Below are positions 1 through 9,111 of a stretch of 64,000 bases of DNA, piece after piece (the stretch's first letter is position 1; every line of letters begins with the position of its first letter). Below the pieces are notes generated by a model. That model saw nothing but the letters and a program-made list of their open reading frames with translations, ran no database searches and had not been told where the DNA came from. Both the position numbers and the translations under genes were made by a program. This stretch comes from Pandoraea eparura (GTDB taxonomy: Bacteria; Pseudomonadota; Gammaproteobacteria; Burkholderiales; Burkholderiaceae), in contig NZ_CABPSH010000002.1 of the NCBI RefSeq assembly GCF_902459725.1, positions 806,001-870,000 on the forward strand. The letters run 5' to 3'.

Positions 1-798
1 GCGCTCGCCCAGAAGGATCACGACGGCGTGAGCGTTGCCGACGCCCTGTGCGCTATCGGCTACGCCGGTGCGGCATCGGCCGTGGGTGAAGCGGGCGCTG
101 TCGGCGCGTATTTCGAAGCGCACATCGAGCAAGGGCCGGTGCTCGAAGCGCATGGGAAGACCATCGGCGTGGTGCAGGGTGCGCTCGGTCAGCGCTGGTA
201 CGACGTAACCGTCACGGGCATGGAGGCCCACGCGGGCCCTACGCCAATGGAACTACGCCGCGACGCGCTGCTCGCCGCCGCACAATTGATCCAGGCCGTG
301 AACCGCATCGCCTGCGAGCACGCGCCGCATGCTCGCGGCACGGTAGGCTGGGTCGACAACTATCCGAACTCGCGCAACGTGATTCCTGGCCGCGTGAAGC
401 TCTCCGTCGATCTGCGCGCCGCCGACGACGCCACGCTCGACGCACTCGACGCCAAGCTGCGCGCCGCGTGCGCCGCGTGCGCCGCGTTGGGCACGAACGG
501 CATCGACGTCGCCATCGAACCGGTCGTGTACTTTCCGCCGCAGCCGTTTGCACCGGAACTCGTCGAGGCGATTCGCTCGGGCGCGCAGGCGCTTGGCCTG
601 TCGTCGATGGATGCCATCAGCGGTGCGGGGCACGATGCGGTCTATCTGGCGCGCGTCGCCCCGACGGCGATGATCTTCGTGCCGTGCAAGGACGGCATCA
701 GTCACAACGAGATCGAAGACGCCGATCCGGCGCATCTCGAAGCCGGTTGCAACGTGCTGTTGCAGGCGATGTTGCAACGCGCGGGAGGTGTCGCATGA
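1..798 (+). CDS. M20-type amidase, hydantoinase/carbamoylase family (5' partial)
   Basis: Zn-dependent amidohydrolase of the N-carbamoyl-amino-acid hydrolase / allantoate amidohydrolase group, which cleaves carbamoyl or ureido amide bonds in the cytoplasm. The frame is open from base 1, so the N-terminus (including the first metal-ligand motifs) lies outside the window. Visible family marks are HIEQGP near the start of the remaining part, the lid/dimerisation region with HAGPTP, and the C-terminal GAGHDA and ISHNE motifs that complete the metal and substrate site. The stop codon overlaps the next start (ATGA), so it is translationally coupled to the M81 peptidase gene. The substrate cannot be told from sequence: allantoate, a carbamoyl amino acid and a ureido acid are all possible. 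Family assignment is firm. Confidence 0.9.
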   Translation, partial: ALAQKDHDGVSVADALCAIGYAGAASAVGEAGAVGAYFEAHIEQGPVLEAHGKTIGVVQGALGQRWYDVTVTGMEAHAGPTPMELRRDALLAAAQLIQAVNRIACEHAPHARGTVGWVDNYPNSRNVIPGRVKLSVDLRAADDATLDALDAKLRAACAACAALGTNGIDVAIEPVVYFPPQPFAPELVEAIRSGAQALGLSSMDAISGAGHDAVYLARVAPTAMIFVPCKDGISHNEIEDADPAHLEAGCNVLLQAMLQRAGGVA

Positions 799-2297
799 AA
801 GTGATGATCGCGCGGATGAATCACGAGACAAACACGTTCTCGCCGGTGCCCACCCCGCTCGACGCCTTCGGCCATCGGGGACCGACGTATGACGAGGCCG
901 CCTATCGCGACAACAAGGGCATGCGCACGGCGATGGCCGCGTTCATCGATCTGGCCGAGGCCGCCGGGGCGCAGCTGGTGACGCCCGTGTCCGCCGCGGC
1001 CAACCCGAGCGGCCCGGTCGCGGCGAGCGCCTACGACGCCCTGTGCGACCGGATCGTGGCGGCGGCGAGCGGTGTCGATGCGATCCTGCTCGATCTGCAC
1101 GGCGCGATGGTGGCGGAAAACAGCGACGACGGCGAGGGCGATCTGCTGGCGCGCGTGCGCGCGGCCGCGCCCGATACGCCGATCGCCGTCGCGCTCGACC
1201 TGCATGCGAACGTGACACCGAAGATCGTGGTGAACGCCGATATCGTCGTGGGCTTCAAGACGTATCCGCACATCGACATGTACGAGACAGGCGAGCACGC
1301 CGGCCGTCTGCTTTTCGAAATGTTGGCGGGCCAACGCCGCCCTCGCGTGGTGTGGCAACAACCGCCGTTGATGGTACATACGCTGCGCAGCACAAGCCAC
1401 GGTGGCGCGATGAAGCGAGCGCTCGACGCGGCGCGGCGCGCCGAAGCCGAGGAGGGCATTCCCGCCGTGTCGGTGTTCTCGGGCTTTTCACTCGCGGACA
1501 TCCCCGCGCCGTGCATCAGTGTGGTCGTGACGGCGGGCGACGGTGACGACGGCGTGGCGCGTGCGCAGGCCGTCGCCGACCGCATTGCCGCACAGGTGTG
1601 GGAGGCACGCGACGAATTCGTCTACCGCAGCGCGCCGCTGGGCGAATCGATTGCCGAAGCGAAGCGTCTGGCCGAAGGCGCGGACAAGCCGGTGCTGCTG
1701 CTCGACCACAGCGACAACTGCATGTCGGGCGGCACGTGCGACACGATGGACGTGCTCGAAGCGGCGCTCGCGGCCGGGCTGACCGGTATTGGCGTCGGCC
1801 CGCTGTGCGACCCGGAGGCGGTCGCAACGTTGATCGCCGCAGGCGAGGGCGCTGAGGTGACGCTGGCCGTCGGCAACAAACGCGCGCTGACACAATTGGG
1901 CATCGTCAAGACGCCGCCGGTGCTCACGGGCATCGTGCGCAAGATCGGCGACGGCGAATATGTCGTGAGCGGACCGACGTACACGGGGCAACGCTGCTAC
2001 ATGGGTCGCACGGTGCTGTTCGATATCGGACCGGCGCGCATCGTGATGACGGAGCGCACGCACGAGCCATGGGACCACGGCGTGTTCACCTGCGTCGGCC
2101 TCGATCCGCACCGCGAGCGCTTCCTGCTGCTCAAGTCGCGCATGTATTGTCGACCGGTGTTCGTGCCGATTGCCCAAGGCCTCGTGGAATGCGACAGCGA
2201 GGGCGTGACGAGTTCGAACTATGCGCTGTTTCCGTTCTCGCGCGTGAATCGTCCGGTGTATCCGCTGGATCGGGACGCCACCTTCTCGCTTCCCTGA
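795..2297 (+). CDS. M81 family metallopeptidase (MlrC-like)
   Basis: A 500-residue member of peptidase family M81, typified by MlrC, which cleaves linearised microcystin; most relatives have unknown natural substrates. The N-terminus carries the family motif HETNTFS. A metal site is visible as Asp135-x-His137 in a DLHANV motif and His159 in YPHIDM, i.e. a DxH pair followed 22 residues later by a second His, the spacing I expect for the MlrC Zn ligands. HGAMV lies just upstream. A large C-terminal MlrC domain follows. The start was chosen at the ATG overlapping the previous stop; a longer open frame upstream is only readthrough of the other frame. Co-transcription with a carbamoylase-type amidase suggests a shared pathway for breaking down an amide or peptide-like compound. 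Confidence 0.9.
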   Translation: MKVMIARMNHETNTFSPVPTPLDAFGHRGPTYDEAAYRDNKGMRTAMAAFIDLAEAAGAQLVTPVSAAANPSGPVAASAYDALCDRIVAAASGVDAILLDLHGAMVAENSDDGEGDLLARVRAAAPDTPIAVALDLHANVTPKIVVNADIVVGFKTYPHIDMYETGEHAGRLLFEMLAGQRRPRVVWQQPPLMVHTLRSTSHGGAMKRALDAARRAEAEEGIPAVSVFSGFSLADIPAPCISVVVTAGDGDDGVARAQAVADRIAAQVWEARDEFVYRSAPLGESIAEAKRLAEGADKPVLLLDHSDNCMSGGTCDTMDVLEAALAAGLTGIGVGPLCDPEAVATLIAAGEGAEVTLAVGNKRALTQLGIVKTPPVLTGIVRKIGDGEYVVSGPTYTGQRCYMGRTVLFDIGPARIVMTERTHEPWDHGVFTCVGLDPHRERFLLLKSRMYCRPVFVPIAQGLVECDSEGVTSSNYALFPFSRVNRPVYPLDRDATFSLP

Positions 2298-2303
2298 AGA
2301 CGA

Positions 2304-2332
2304 AAGGCGACGACGGAATCCATCGTCGCCTT
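2304..2332. terminator. Hairpin between convergent genes
   Basis: Perfect 10-bp inverted repeat (AAGGCGACGA and its complement, arms 2304-2313 and 2323-2332) in the short gap between two convergent genes. The T-tracts on either side are weak, so it may work in both directions or with Rho. Confidence 0.5.
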
Positions 2333-2370
2333 CTCGACCACTCACGGCGAGGCGTGCCTCTCGCGAGTGC

Positions 2371-3681
2371 TTAGTCGTCGAGCACCTTATTCCCCGTCTC
2401 TTCAAACATCGACACGGCGATGAGCGAGATGATTACGCAGACGATCATGTACCAGGCCGGCGCCATCTTGTTGCCCGTCGCACGAATCAACCAGCCTGCC
2501 ACGAGCTGCGCCGTACCGCCGAACACCGACACCGCGATCGCATACGCGCTCGACATGTAGCCTGCGCGCAGATGCTTCGGGAAGTTCTCCGGCATCAGCG
2601 CGTAAGCCGGTGCCGATCCCATCGTGTAGCAGAGCATGAGCACGATGAGCGCTGCCAGCACGACCGGCAGCGAGGGAAAGTGCGTCATGATCCAGAACGC
2701 CGGGTAAAGCAGCACGATCAGCGCCACGCGGCCAAAGATTGTGAGCGGCTTGCGTCGCCCCATCCTGTCCGACAATGCGCCATAGATCGGGCACATCACC
2801 AGCGAGATCGTGCTGGCCGCCACGCCCGTGAGCATCGACATTTTCGGCGGCAGGCCCAGGTACTGAATGCAGTACGTCGGCATGTAATACATCATCACGT
2901 ACGTCGACACCGACATGCCCATGATCGAGAAGATCGTGAGGAACCAGTTGCGCACGTACACGCCGCGCTTGGGGTCGTCGCGACCGGCGATCATCTTCGC
3001 CTTCGGCGGCTCTTCCTGAATGTGACGACGCAGGTAGATCCCGACCGGGGCAATCAGCGTGCCGAGCAGGAACGGAATCCTCCAGCCCCAGCTGTGCATG
3101 ATGTCGTCCGAGAGCAGGAAGCCAAGGCTCGCGGCCAGGCCCGAGCCGAGCAGCGCCGCCGCACCCTGGCTCGCCAACTGCCAGCTCGCGCGAAAACCAC
3201 GGCGCTTCGCACCCCCCATCTCCAGCAACGTGGCCGTCGCCGCGCCGAATTCGCCGCCTTGCGCAAAGCCCTGCAGCAGACGCGCCGCCACGATCAGCAA
3301 CGGTGCGGCCAGACCGATCTGCGCATACGTCGGCGCGAGGCCGATGGCCGCCGACCCCAGCGCCATCAAACCGATGGTGAGCGTAAGCGCCGGCTTGCGA
3401 CCAGCACGGTCCGCATAGCGGCCCAGCACGAAACCGCCGAGCGGGCGCATCACGAAGCCCACCGCGAACACGGCGAACGCCAGCAACGACGACGTGACCG
3501 GATCGTGAGCCGGGAAGAACTGCTTGCCGATGGTCAGTGCGAAATAGCTGTAGACCGTAAAGTCGAAGAACTCCAGCAGGTTGCCGATGACGGCGGCAAA
3601 CACGATCTTGCGCTGTTGCGCCGCGCTCATCGGCGTCGACGGTACGCCGTCAAGCGGCAATGTGGACGTGGCAGTGCTCAT
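2371..3681 (-). CDS. MFS transporter, metabolite:H+ symporter (MHS) type
   Basis: A 436-residue, 12-helix inner-membrane permease of the metabolite:H+ symporter branch of the MFS. Family signs are the N-terminal helix with LLEFFDFTVYSYF, the first-half loop GRYADRAGRKPAL, and the second-half loop SDRMGRRKPL. MHS carriers import organic acids and small zwitterions; the substrate here is unknown. The start ATG overlaps the stop of the upstream M20 gene by 4 bp (3678-3681), so the two are translationally coupled, and a likely role is bringing in a substrate for the hydrolases nearby. Earlier in-frame starts would read through the M20 gene and were rejected. Confidence 0.88.
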   Translation of the reverse strand: MSTATSTLPLDGVPSTPMSAAQQRKIVFAAVIGNLLEFFDFTVYSYFALTIGKQFFPAHDPVTSSLLAFAVFAVGFVMRPLGGFVLGRYADRAGRKPALTLTIGLMALGSAAIGLAPTYAQIGLAAPLLIVAARLLQGFAQGGEFGAATATLLEMGGAKRRGFRASWQLASQGAAALLGSGLAASLGFLLSDDIMHSWGWRIPFLLGTLIAPVGIYLRRHIQEEPPKAKMIAGRDDPKRGVYVRNWFLTIFSIMGMSVSTYVMMYYMPTYCIQYLGLPPKMSMLTGVAASTISLVMCPIYGALSDRMGRRKPLTIFGRVALIVLLYPAFWIMTHFPSLPVVLAALIVLMLCYTMGSAPAYALMPENFPKHLRAGYMSSAYAIAVSVFGGTAQLVAGWLIRATGNKMAPAWYMIVCVIISLIAVSMFEETGNKVLDD

Positions 3682-4868
3682 GCGCGCTCCTTGGCAAGAA
3701 AACGTTCGACCAGACGGGTCCAGAAGGCCGCGCCGATGGTCAGGTTGTCGTCGTTGAAGTCGTACTTGGCGTTGTGCAGCATCGGCTTGCCTTCGCCGTT
3801 GCCCAGGCGAATGAAGCAACCCGGCACCTTCTGCAGGTAGTACGCGAAGTCTTCGCTACCCGCGATCGGCGGGAACGGCGAGATGACGTGCTCGGCTCCC
3901 ACCAGCTCCTCGGCCACGCCGCGGGCGAATTCGGTCTCCGCCTCGCTGTTCACGAGCACCGGATAGCCGCGGATGTACTCGACGTCGGCGCTCGCGCCGT
4001 AACCTTCCGTATGCGATGCCACCAGCGCGCGAATGCGCGCCTCCAGCGTCGCGCGTACCGCCGCCGAGAACGATCGCACGCTCATCTCCAGCACGGCCTC
4101 CTCGGGAATCACGTTCGGTGCGAAGCCGGCATGGAACGTGCCGACCGTCACGACGGCGGCTTCGGTCGGGTCGATGTTGCGCGCGACCACCGTTTGCAGC
4201 GCCATCACCAGGCTGCTGCCAATCATCACCGGATCGATCGCCAGATGCGGACGCGCCGCATGACCGCCACGGCCGTGGATGCGAATCTTGACGGTATCGC
4301 ACGCGGCCATCAGCGGGCCGGCGCGGAACCCGAACGTGCCCGTGGCCACGCCCGGGTGGTTGTGCAGCCCGAAGATCGCCTCGCATGGGAAGCGCTCGAA
4401 CAGGCCATCGGCAATCATCTGCTCGGCACCGCTGTTCGACCCGGCTTCTTCCGCCGGCTGGAAAATCAGATGGACGGTGCCGTCGAAATTGCGCGTCTTC
4501 GCGAGTTGCTGTGCGGCGCCGAGCAGCACCGTCGTGTGACCGTCATGGCCGCAGGCGTGCATCTTGCCGTCGTGCACGCTGGCATAGGCCAGACCGGTCT
4601 GCTCGTGAATCGGCAGTGCGTCCATGTCGGCGCGCACGCCAACGGTGCGACCGCTCGTGCCCGCGGTGAGCGAGGCCACCACGCCGTGACCGCCGACGTG
4701 ACGCGTGACCTGATACCCCCAGCCTTCGAGCTTCTGCGCCACGTAGCGCGACGTGTCGACTTCCTCGTAGGACAGTTCGGGGTGTTGATGGATGTGGTGA
4801 CGCATCTCGGCCAGCGGCTCGCGCGCTTCCAGCAGATCGCTCACTTCGCAATAGCGAATCTCGCTCAT
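3678..4868 (-). CDS. M20 family amidohydrolase (aminoacylase/hippurate-hydrolase type)
   Basis: A 396-residue cytoplasmic di-zinc hydrolase of the M20D group (IAA-amino acid hydrolase, hippuricase, N-acyl-amino-acid hydrolase). Metal-site motifs are in order: RADMDALP, HACGHDGH, QPAEE, then GSEDF near the C-terminus. The start was chosen at the ATG preceded by a purine-rich GAGAGGAG; a longer frame upstream has no support. It is the first gene of a two-gene minus-strand operon with the MHS transporter and is divergent from a LysR regulator, which probably controls it. The acyl-amino-acid or aromatic conjugate it cleaves is not predictable from sequence. Confidence 0.9.
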   Translation of the reverse strand: MSEIRYCEVSDLLEAREPLAEMRHHIHQHPELSYEEVDTSRYVAQKLEGWGYQVTRHVGGHGVVASLTAGTSGRTVGVRADMDALPIHEQTGLAYASVHDGKMHACGHDGHTTVLLGAAQQLAKTRNFDGTVHLIFQPAEEAGSNSGAEQMIADGLFERFPCEAIFGLHNHPGVATGTFGFRAGPLMAACDTVKIRIHGRGGHAARPHLAIDPVMIGSSLVMALQTVVARNIDPTEAAVVTVGTFHAGFAPNVIPEEAVLEMSVRSFSAAVRATLEARIRALVASHTEGYGASADVEYIRGYPVLVNSEAETEFARGVAEELVGAEHVISPFPPIAGSEDFAYYLQKVPGCFIRLGNGEGKPMLHNAKYDFNDDNLTIGAAFWTRLVERFLAKERA

Positions 4869-4947
4869 CGGGGGCTCCTCTCTTGTTGAATATCGCGGAG
4901 TATTGCACCGACGAAAATCCCCACCCATGACGCAAACCACGGCAAAA

Positions 4948-4966
4948 TGTTGCCTTCAAGTCAACA
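4948..4966. promoter_or_regulatory. Candidate LysR operator (TGTTG-N9-CAACA)
   Basis: A 5-bp inverted repeat, TGTTG and CAACA separated by 9 bp, sits in the 265-bp gap between the M20 gene and the divergent LysR gene. Its interrupted-dyad form and position fit a LysR recognition site. Binding is inferred only. Confidence 0.35.
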
Positions 4967-5133
4967 ATCGATCGCCTCGCAAGGCCAGCGGAATGCCGGT
5001 GTCGACGGCAATAATCAGCGTCGATTCAATGACTTGTGCATCGACTTCGCTGCCTTCAACACGGCGCGGCCGTTCCCCATGCGGGGGTGAGCCCCGGCCG
5101 ACGCATTCGCACGAACACAACACTGGGACACCT

Positions 5134-6054
5134 ATGACCTTCGAGGCGTGGATCGACGACATCGGCGAGCGTGCGCTCAAATATCTCGCCGAAATTGCCG
5201 CGACGGGCGGCGTGCGCATGGCCGCCGAGTCGCTCGGCGTGAATCCGTCCGTGGTCAGCCGGCAGATCGCGGCGCTCGAGCGGCGCCTGCGTTTTCCGCT
5301 GATCGAGCGGCGCGGGCGCAACGTGAGCGTCACCGAGATCGGTCAGGTGCTCATCGACTACTACCGCGACGGCCAGCGTCGTCAGCGCGACCTGTCGGCG
5401 CGACTCGAGGAATACCGGCATCTGAAGCGGGGACGCGTGGCGATCGGTGTCGGGGAAGGCTTCATCGGCCGCCTGATCGCGCAGGCGCTGCAGCGCTTTT
5501 CGATGAGCTATCCGGACATCCTCGTCGAAATTCGCTCCGGCCCGACGCCCGCCGTGCTCTCGCTCGTGCGCGACGACATCGTGGACATCGGCCTGTGCGC
5601 ACGCTCGGCCGACGACCCGGCGATGCGCATTCATCCGTTTGCCGCAAAGGCCCTGTGCGCCGTGATCGCCCCCACGCATCGCTTCGCGACCATGACGAGT
5701 GTGCCGCCGTCCGAACTGGCGCACGAACGGCTCATCTTCATGACCGAAGCGCACGGCGTTCAGCAATTCGTGCACTCGGTGCTCGACGCCGCGCGCCTGA
5801 ACGTGACGCCCGCCTACCGGGTCGATCTGTTCAACACCGCACAGACGCTCGCGGCGGCGGGCCTGGGTGTGGCCTTCATGTCGGCGATCACCGCGCGGCG
5901 CGGCATCGAGCTGGGCGAATTGGTCGCCGTCCCCATCGACCATCCGATCGCGACCGGCTTCTCCAGCCAGATGATGACGCGCGTGGGTCGGCGCCTGTCT
6001 CCCGCCGCCGATCACCTCTGGAAACAGCTCGCCCAAAGCCTCGCACACCGCTGA
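5134..6054 (+). CDS. LysR family transcriptional regulator
   Basis: A 306-residue LysR-type regulator: an N-terminal winged helix-turn-helix (about residues 15-75, with VRMAAESLGVNPSVVSRQI) and a type 2 periplasmic-binding-like effector domain. The HTH starts about 15 residues later than usual and is preceded by FEAWIDDIGERALKYL. An ATG further upstream would add an unlikely 77 residues, so the internal ATG was chosen. It is divergent from the M20-MHS operon and is the natural candidate for its control. Effector unknown. Confidence 0.85.
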   Translation: MTFEAWIDDIGERALKYLAEIAATGGVRMAAESLGVNPSVVSRQIAALERRLRFPLIERRGRNVSVTEIGQVLIDYYRDGQRRQRDLSARLEEYRHLKRGRVAIGVGEGFIGRLIAQALQRFSMSYPDILVEIRSGPTPAVLSLVRDDIVDIGLCARSADDPAMRIHPFAAKALCAVIAPTHRFATMTSVPPSELAHERLIFMTEAHGVQQFVHSVLDAARLNVTPAYRVDLFNTAQTLAAAGLGVAFMSAITARRGIELGELVAVPIDHPIATGFSSQMMTRVGRRLSPAADHLWKQLAQSLAHR

Positions 6055-6139
6055 TGAACGCGCACGGCCCGATCAGTCACCGTAGATGGCGTATGATCGG
6101 CCGGGTGTTGGATATGTGGGACAGGCCTGCCCGTTTTTG

Positions 6140-7567
6140 ATGACGACCGACTCGAACTCACCCGCCCACCGGCGACTCCGTGCCCGCTTCGTCGCCATTT
6201 CCTGGCGCGACCTCGCCGTGTCCTTTGGCCCGGTCGTTCTCTTGTCGATGGCGGCCATCTGGCTGGCCGTGTGGCTCGTGCAACCGGCGCCGCCACGCGC
6301 CATCACGATCAGCGCCGGCCCGCAGGGCAGCTCGTTCTGGAACGCCGCACAGCGCTATAAGACGATCCTCGCGCGCGATGGCATCACACTCAACGTCCTT
6401 GCGTCCGAAGGGTCACGCCAGAACGTGGAGCGGCTCGCCGACGCATCGCAGAACGTCGACCTGGGGCTGGTACAGGGCGGTGTGTCGCAGGGCCTCGATG
6501 TCGACGGCCTGGTCTCGCTCGGGAGCATGTTCTATGCGCCGATTTCCGTGTTCTATCGTGGGGCGCGTGTCGCGAAGCTCTCGGACCTGAAAGGCAAGCG
6601 CATCGCCATCGGCCGCGAAGGCAGCGGTGCACGCGCGCTGTCGCTCACGTTGCTCAAGGCGAACGGCATCGAACCGGGCGGTCCGACCCGCCTCACGGCG
6701 TACGACGGACAGGATGCCGCGCAGGCGTTGATCGACGGCCGCGTCGACGCCGTCATGCTCACCGGCGACTCCGCGACCGGCCCGACGATGGGCAAGTTGA
6801 TCCGCACCCCCGGCGTGCGCCTGATGGATTTCACACAAGCCGATGCATACACACGCCGCTTCACCTATCTGAATCAACTGACGTTGCCGCGTGGTGTTTT
6901 CGACCTCGGGCGCAATCTGCCGTCGCAACCGGTGCACGTCATCAGCCCGACGGTCGAACTCGTCGCGCGCGACAGCCTGCATCCGGCGCTCTCCGACCTG
7001 TTGATCGAAGCCGCGCGCGAAGTGCACGGCAAGGCCAACCTGCTGCAGCGTGCCGGGGAATTCCCGTCGGCCCAGGTGCACGAATTCCCGATCTCAGACG
7101 ACGCCGCGCGGTACTACAAGTCCGGCAAGGGATTCCTGTACCGGCATCTGCCGTTCTGGATCGCGAGTCTCGCCGACCGCATCGTCGTGCTACTCGTGCC
7201 GATCCTCGTCGTGTTGATTCCGGCGTTCCGGCTGGTGCCGTCGCTGTATAGCTGGCGTGTGAAATCGCGCTTGTACCGCTGGTACGGCGCACTCATAGCG
7301 CTCGAACGCGAAGCGCTGGCCGACGATGCACACACCGAATACCGGAGCCTGCGCCATCGGCTCGACGCGGTGGAAGCCGCCGTCAATCGGCTGAAGATTC
7401 CGCTGGCGTACGCCGATCAGTTCTATGTGCTGCGCGAGCACATCGGCTTCGTGCGGCATCGGCTCGATGCCATGAACGCGGCGCCGGAAGCCGCGGGTGG
7501 CGACGCCGCCCAGCATGCCGACAGTGCGCCACCGGCCGCCAGCAAGGGCAGCCCGCGCGGCGCGTGA
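6140..7567 (+). CDS. TAXI family substrate-binding protein with C-terminal membrane anchor
   Basis: A 475-residue protein related to TAXI-type solute-binding proteins of TRAP transporters. It has one N-terminal membrane segment (about residues 27-50, around VVLLSMAAIWLAVWLV) rather than a cleavable signal, then a NMT1/TAXI binding domain starting ITISAGPQGSSFW, then a second membrane stretch at about residues 345-370 (IVVLLVPILVVLIPAF), and a helical C-terminal tail likely in the cytoplasm. No TRAP membrane subunits lie nearby, so it may act as a membrane-tethered sensor or binding protein rather than a simple transporter part. An alternative in-frame ATG lies at 6086; neither start has a clear ribosome site. 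Confidence 0.8.
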   Translation: MTTDSNSPAHRRLRARFVAISWRDLAVSFGPVVLLSMAAIWLAVWLVQPAPPRAITISAGPQGSSFWNAAQRYKTILARDGITLNVLASEGSRQNVERLADASQNVDLGLVQGGVSQGLDVDGLVSLGSMFYAPISVFYRGARVAKLSDLKGKRIAIGREGSGARALSLTLLKANGIEPGGPTRLTAYDGQDAAQALIDGRVDAVMLTGDSATGPTMGKLIRTPGVRLMDFTQADAYTRRFTYLNQLTLPRGVFDLGRNLPSQPVHVISPTVELVARDSLHPALSDLLIEAAREVHGKANLLQRAGEFPSAQVHEFPISDDAARYYKSGKGFLYRHLPFWIASLADRIVVLLVPILVVLIPAFRLVPSLYSWRVKSRLYRWYGALIALEREALADDAHTEYRSLRHRLDAVEAAVNRLKIPLAYADQFYVLREHIGFVRHRLDAMNAAPEAAGGDAAQHADSAPPAASKGSPRGA

Positions 7568-7584
7568 GCCTCTCAAAGCGATGC

Positions 7585-7632
7585 TTATGCAACGCATAAT
7601 CAACGCAAGCTTTGTTTATGGATCGACAAAGC
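7585..7632. repeat. Two adjacent short hairpins
   Basis: TTATGC-AAC-GCATAA (7585-7599) and GCTTTGT-N10-ACAAAGC (7609-7632) are two perfect dyads, one after the other, in the gap between the TAXI gene and the acetyltransferase gene. There is no T-run, so this is not a clear intrinsic terminator; it may bind a regulator or stabilise the mRNA end. Confidence 0.4.
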
Positions 7633-7682
7633 GCACACTGCTGATTGGCACGGACCGGAACACTGGTTCGTTGTGAAATTCA

Positions 7683-8324
7683 ATGCACGGGTCTGCTCGT
7701 ATGTCGTCGTCCTCCGCTCACGCCTCTCTCCCCACCGCGCCGCAACGGGTCGACACTGAACCCTCGCGTGGCGCGTGCACGGTGCGCCCCGTGCGCGACG
7801 ACGACCTGCCGACGCTCACGGCCATCTATGCGCATCACGTGTGCACTGGTACAGCCTCGTTCGAGGAAGTACCGCCCGACGAGACCGAGATGCGCGCGCG
7901 TTGTGCGAAGGTGCTCGACGCCGGACTGCCGTACCTCGTTGCCGAGCGCGACGGCAGGGTCCTCGGCTACGCGTATGCCACGCACTACCGGCCGCGCTCG
8001 GCCTATCGCTTCACGCTCGAAGACTCGGTGTACATCGCGCCCGATGCGACGGGCCAGGGTGTCGGGCGCGCGCTGCTGCTCGCGCTCATCGCACGCTGCG
8101 AAGGCGGCCCGTGGCGACAGTTGGTCGCGAACGTCGGCGACAGCGGCAACGCGGCGTCGCTGGCGCTGCACAAGGCATGCGGCTTCACTCAGACGGGCGT
8201 GCTCAGATCCGTCGGGTTCAAATTCGGCCGATGGATCGACACCGTGCTCATGCAGCGGCCGTTGAACGCCGGCGACGCGACGCTGCCGGAGTCAGTCGGA
8301 ATGAGCCGGACTGAGCACGAATAA
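7683..8324 (+). CDS. GNAT family N-acetyltransferase (phosphinothricin/amino-acid acetyltransferase type)
   Basis: A 213-residue single-domain GNAT enzyme. The acetyl-CoA loop is visible as GQGVGRALL, and the C-terminal half has the GNxASLALHKACGF pattern typical of the Pat/MnaT (phosphinothricin or L-amino acid N-acetyltransferase) group. These enzymes acetylate small amines such as methionine sulfone or phosphinothricin. The conserved fold begins about residue 33 (TVRPVRDDDL), so the first 30 residues may not all be translated; an ATG at 7701 is an alternative, and neither has a good ribosome site. The gene is convergent with the GST gene. Confidence 0.85.
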   Translation: MHGSARMSSSSAHASLPTAPQRVDTEPSRGACTVRPVRDDDLPTLTAIYAHHVCTGTASFEEVPPDETEMRARCAKVLDAGLPYLVAERDGRVLGYAYATHYRPRSAYRFTLEDSVYIAPDATGQGVGRALLLALIARCEGGPWRQLVANVGDSGNAASLALHKACGFTQTGVLRSVGFKFGRWIDTVLMQRPLNAGDATLPESVGMSRTEHE

Positions 8325-8357
8325 GCCCGTAAGAGCCCGTATGAGCCGACCGCCACG

Positions 8358-9095
8358 TCAAAACGGCGAGACGCGGTCGAGTGCCTTGTAGTGACGGAAG
8401 ATGCCCGTGGTATTGAACGGGACACGGCGCGGCGACTTCAGATAGGCCGCCACACGCGGCACGCGCGCTACGGCATCGTGCACCGCCTGAGCGCGAGGGA
8501 ATGCCTTGGGAAATCCCGACATCGCGCGCGGAAACGCATAGTCCAGCCCGGCAATCACCTGAAACAGCGAGAGATCTGCGTAAGACATCGCCGCTTCGGA
8601 AAGCCAGCCGCTCGCCTGAGGATTGTTGGCCAGCACACGCTCGAAGTACGCGAAGAATTTAGGCAGTCGATATTCGATGAGATCCGCCGAGCGCTTGCGC
8701 GCTTCCGCGCGTTGCTGACTGTAGTACAGACGGCTCGCGATGGGGTGATGCGCGTCGTGCACCTCGTCCACAAGATCGGCGAGCGTGAGCTGCAACTGGT
8801 TGACCCAGCGGCGCGCCCGCGGTGACTCGCCCACCAGCCCGAGTTGCGGCCCGAGATACGCGAGAATGTTCGCCGTCTGCCCGATTAGTTCGTCACCCAC
8901 ACGCAAAAAGGGCGGCGCGAAGGGCGGATCCGTGCAAGCGGGATCGTCCATCGTGTGCATCAGGCCGTCCATGCCCCGCGCGGGCGCGTCGCCCTGCACG
9001 ATTTCCACATACGGTGTGCCGGTGGCCTCGAAGGCGAGACGGACAAATTCGCCGCGCCCTTGCAGGCCCGGCCAATAGAACAGCTCGAAGGTCAT
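8358..9095 (-). CDS. Glutathione S-transferase family protein
   Basis: A 245-residue cytosolic GST: thioredoxin-like N-terminal domain (FYWPGLQGRGEFVRLA, then the GSH-site region PPFLRVGDELIGQTANI) followed by an all-helical C-terminal domain. A strong ribosome site (GAGGAGGGG) precedes the ATG. It begins only 16 bp after the wspR stop on the same strand, so it may be read from the wsp message. No known role in Wsp signalling; substrate unknown. Confidence 0.85.
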   Translation of the reverse strand: MTFELFYWPGLQGRGEFVRLAFEATGTPYVEIVQGDAPARGMDGLMHTMDDPACTDPPFAPPFLRVGDELIGQTANILAYLGPQLGLVGESPRARRWVNQLQLTLADLVDEVHDAHHPIASRLYYSQQRAEARKRSADLIEYRLPKFFAYFERVLANNPQASGWLSEAAMSYADLSLFQVIAGLDYAFPRAMSGFPKAFPRAQAVHDAVARVPRVAAYLKSPRRVPFNTTGIFRHYKALDRVSPF

Positions 9096-9111
9096 GCTCC
9101 CCTCCTCGGGC

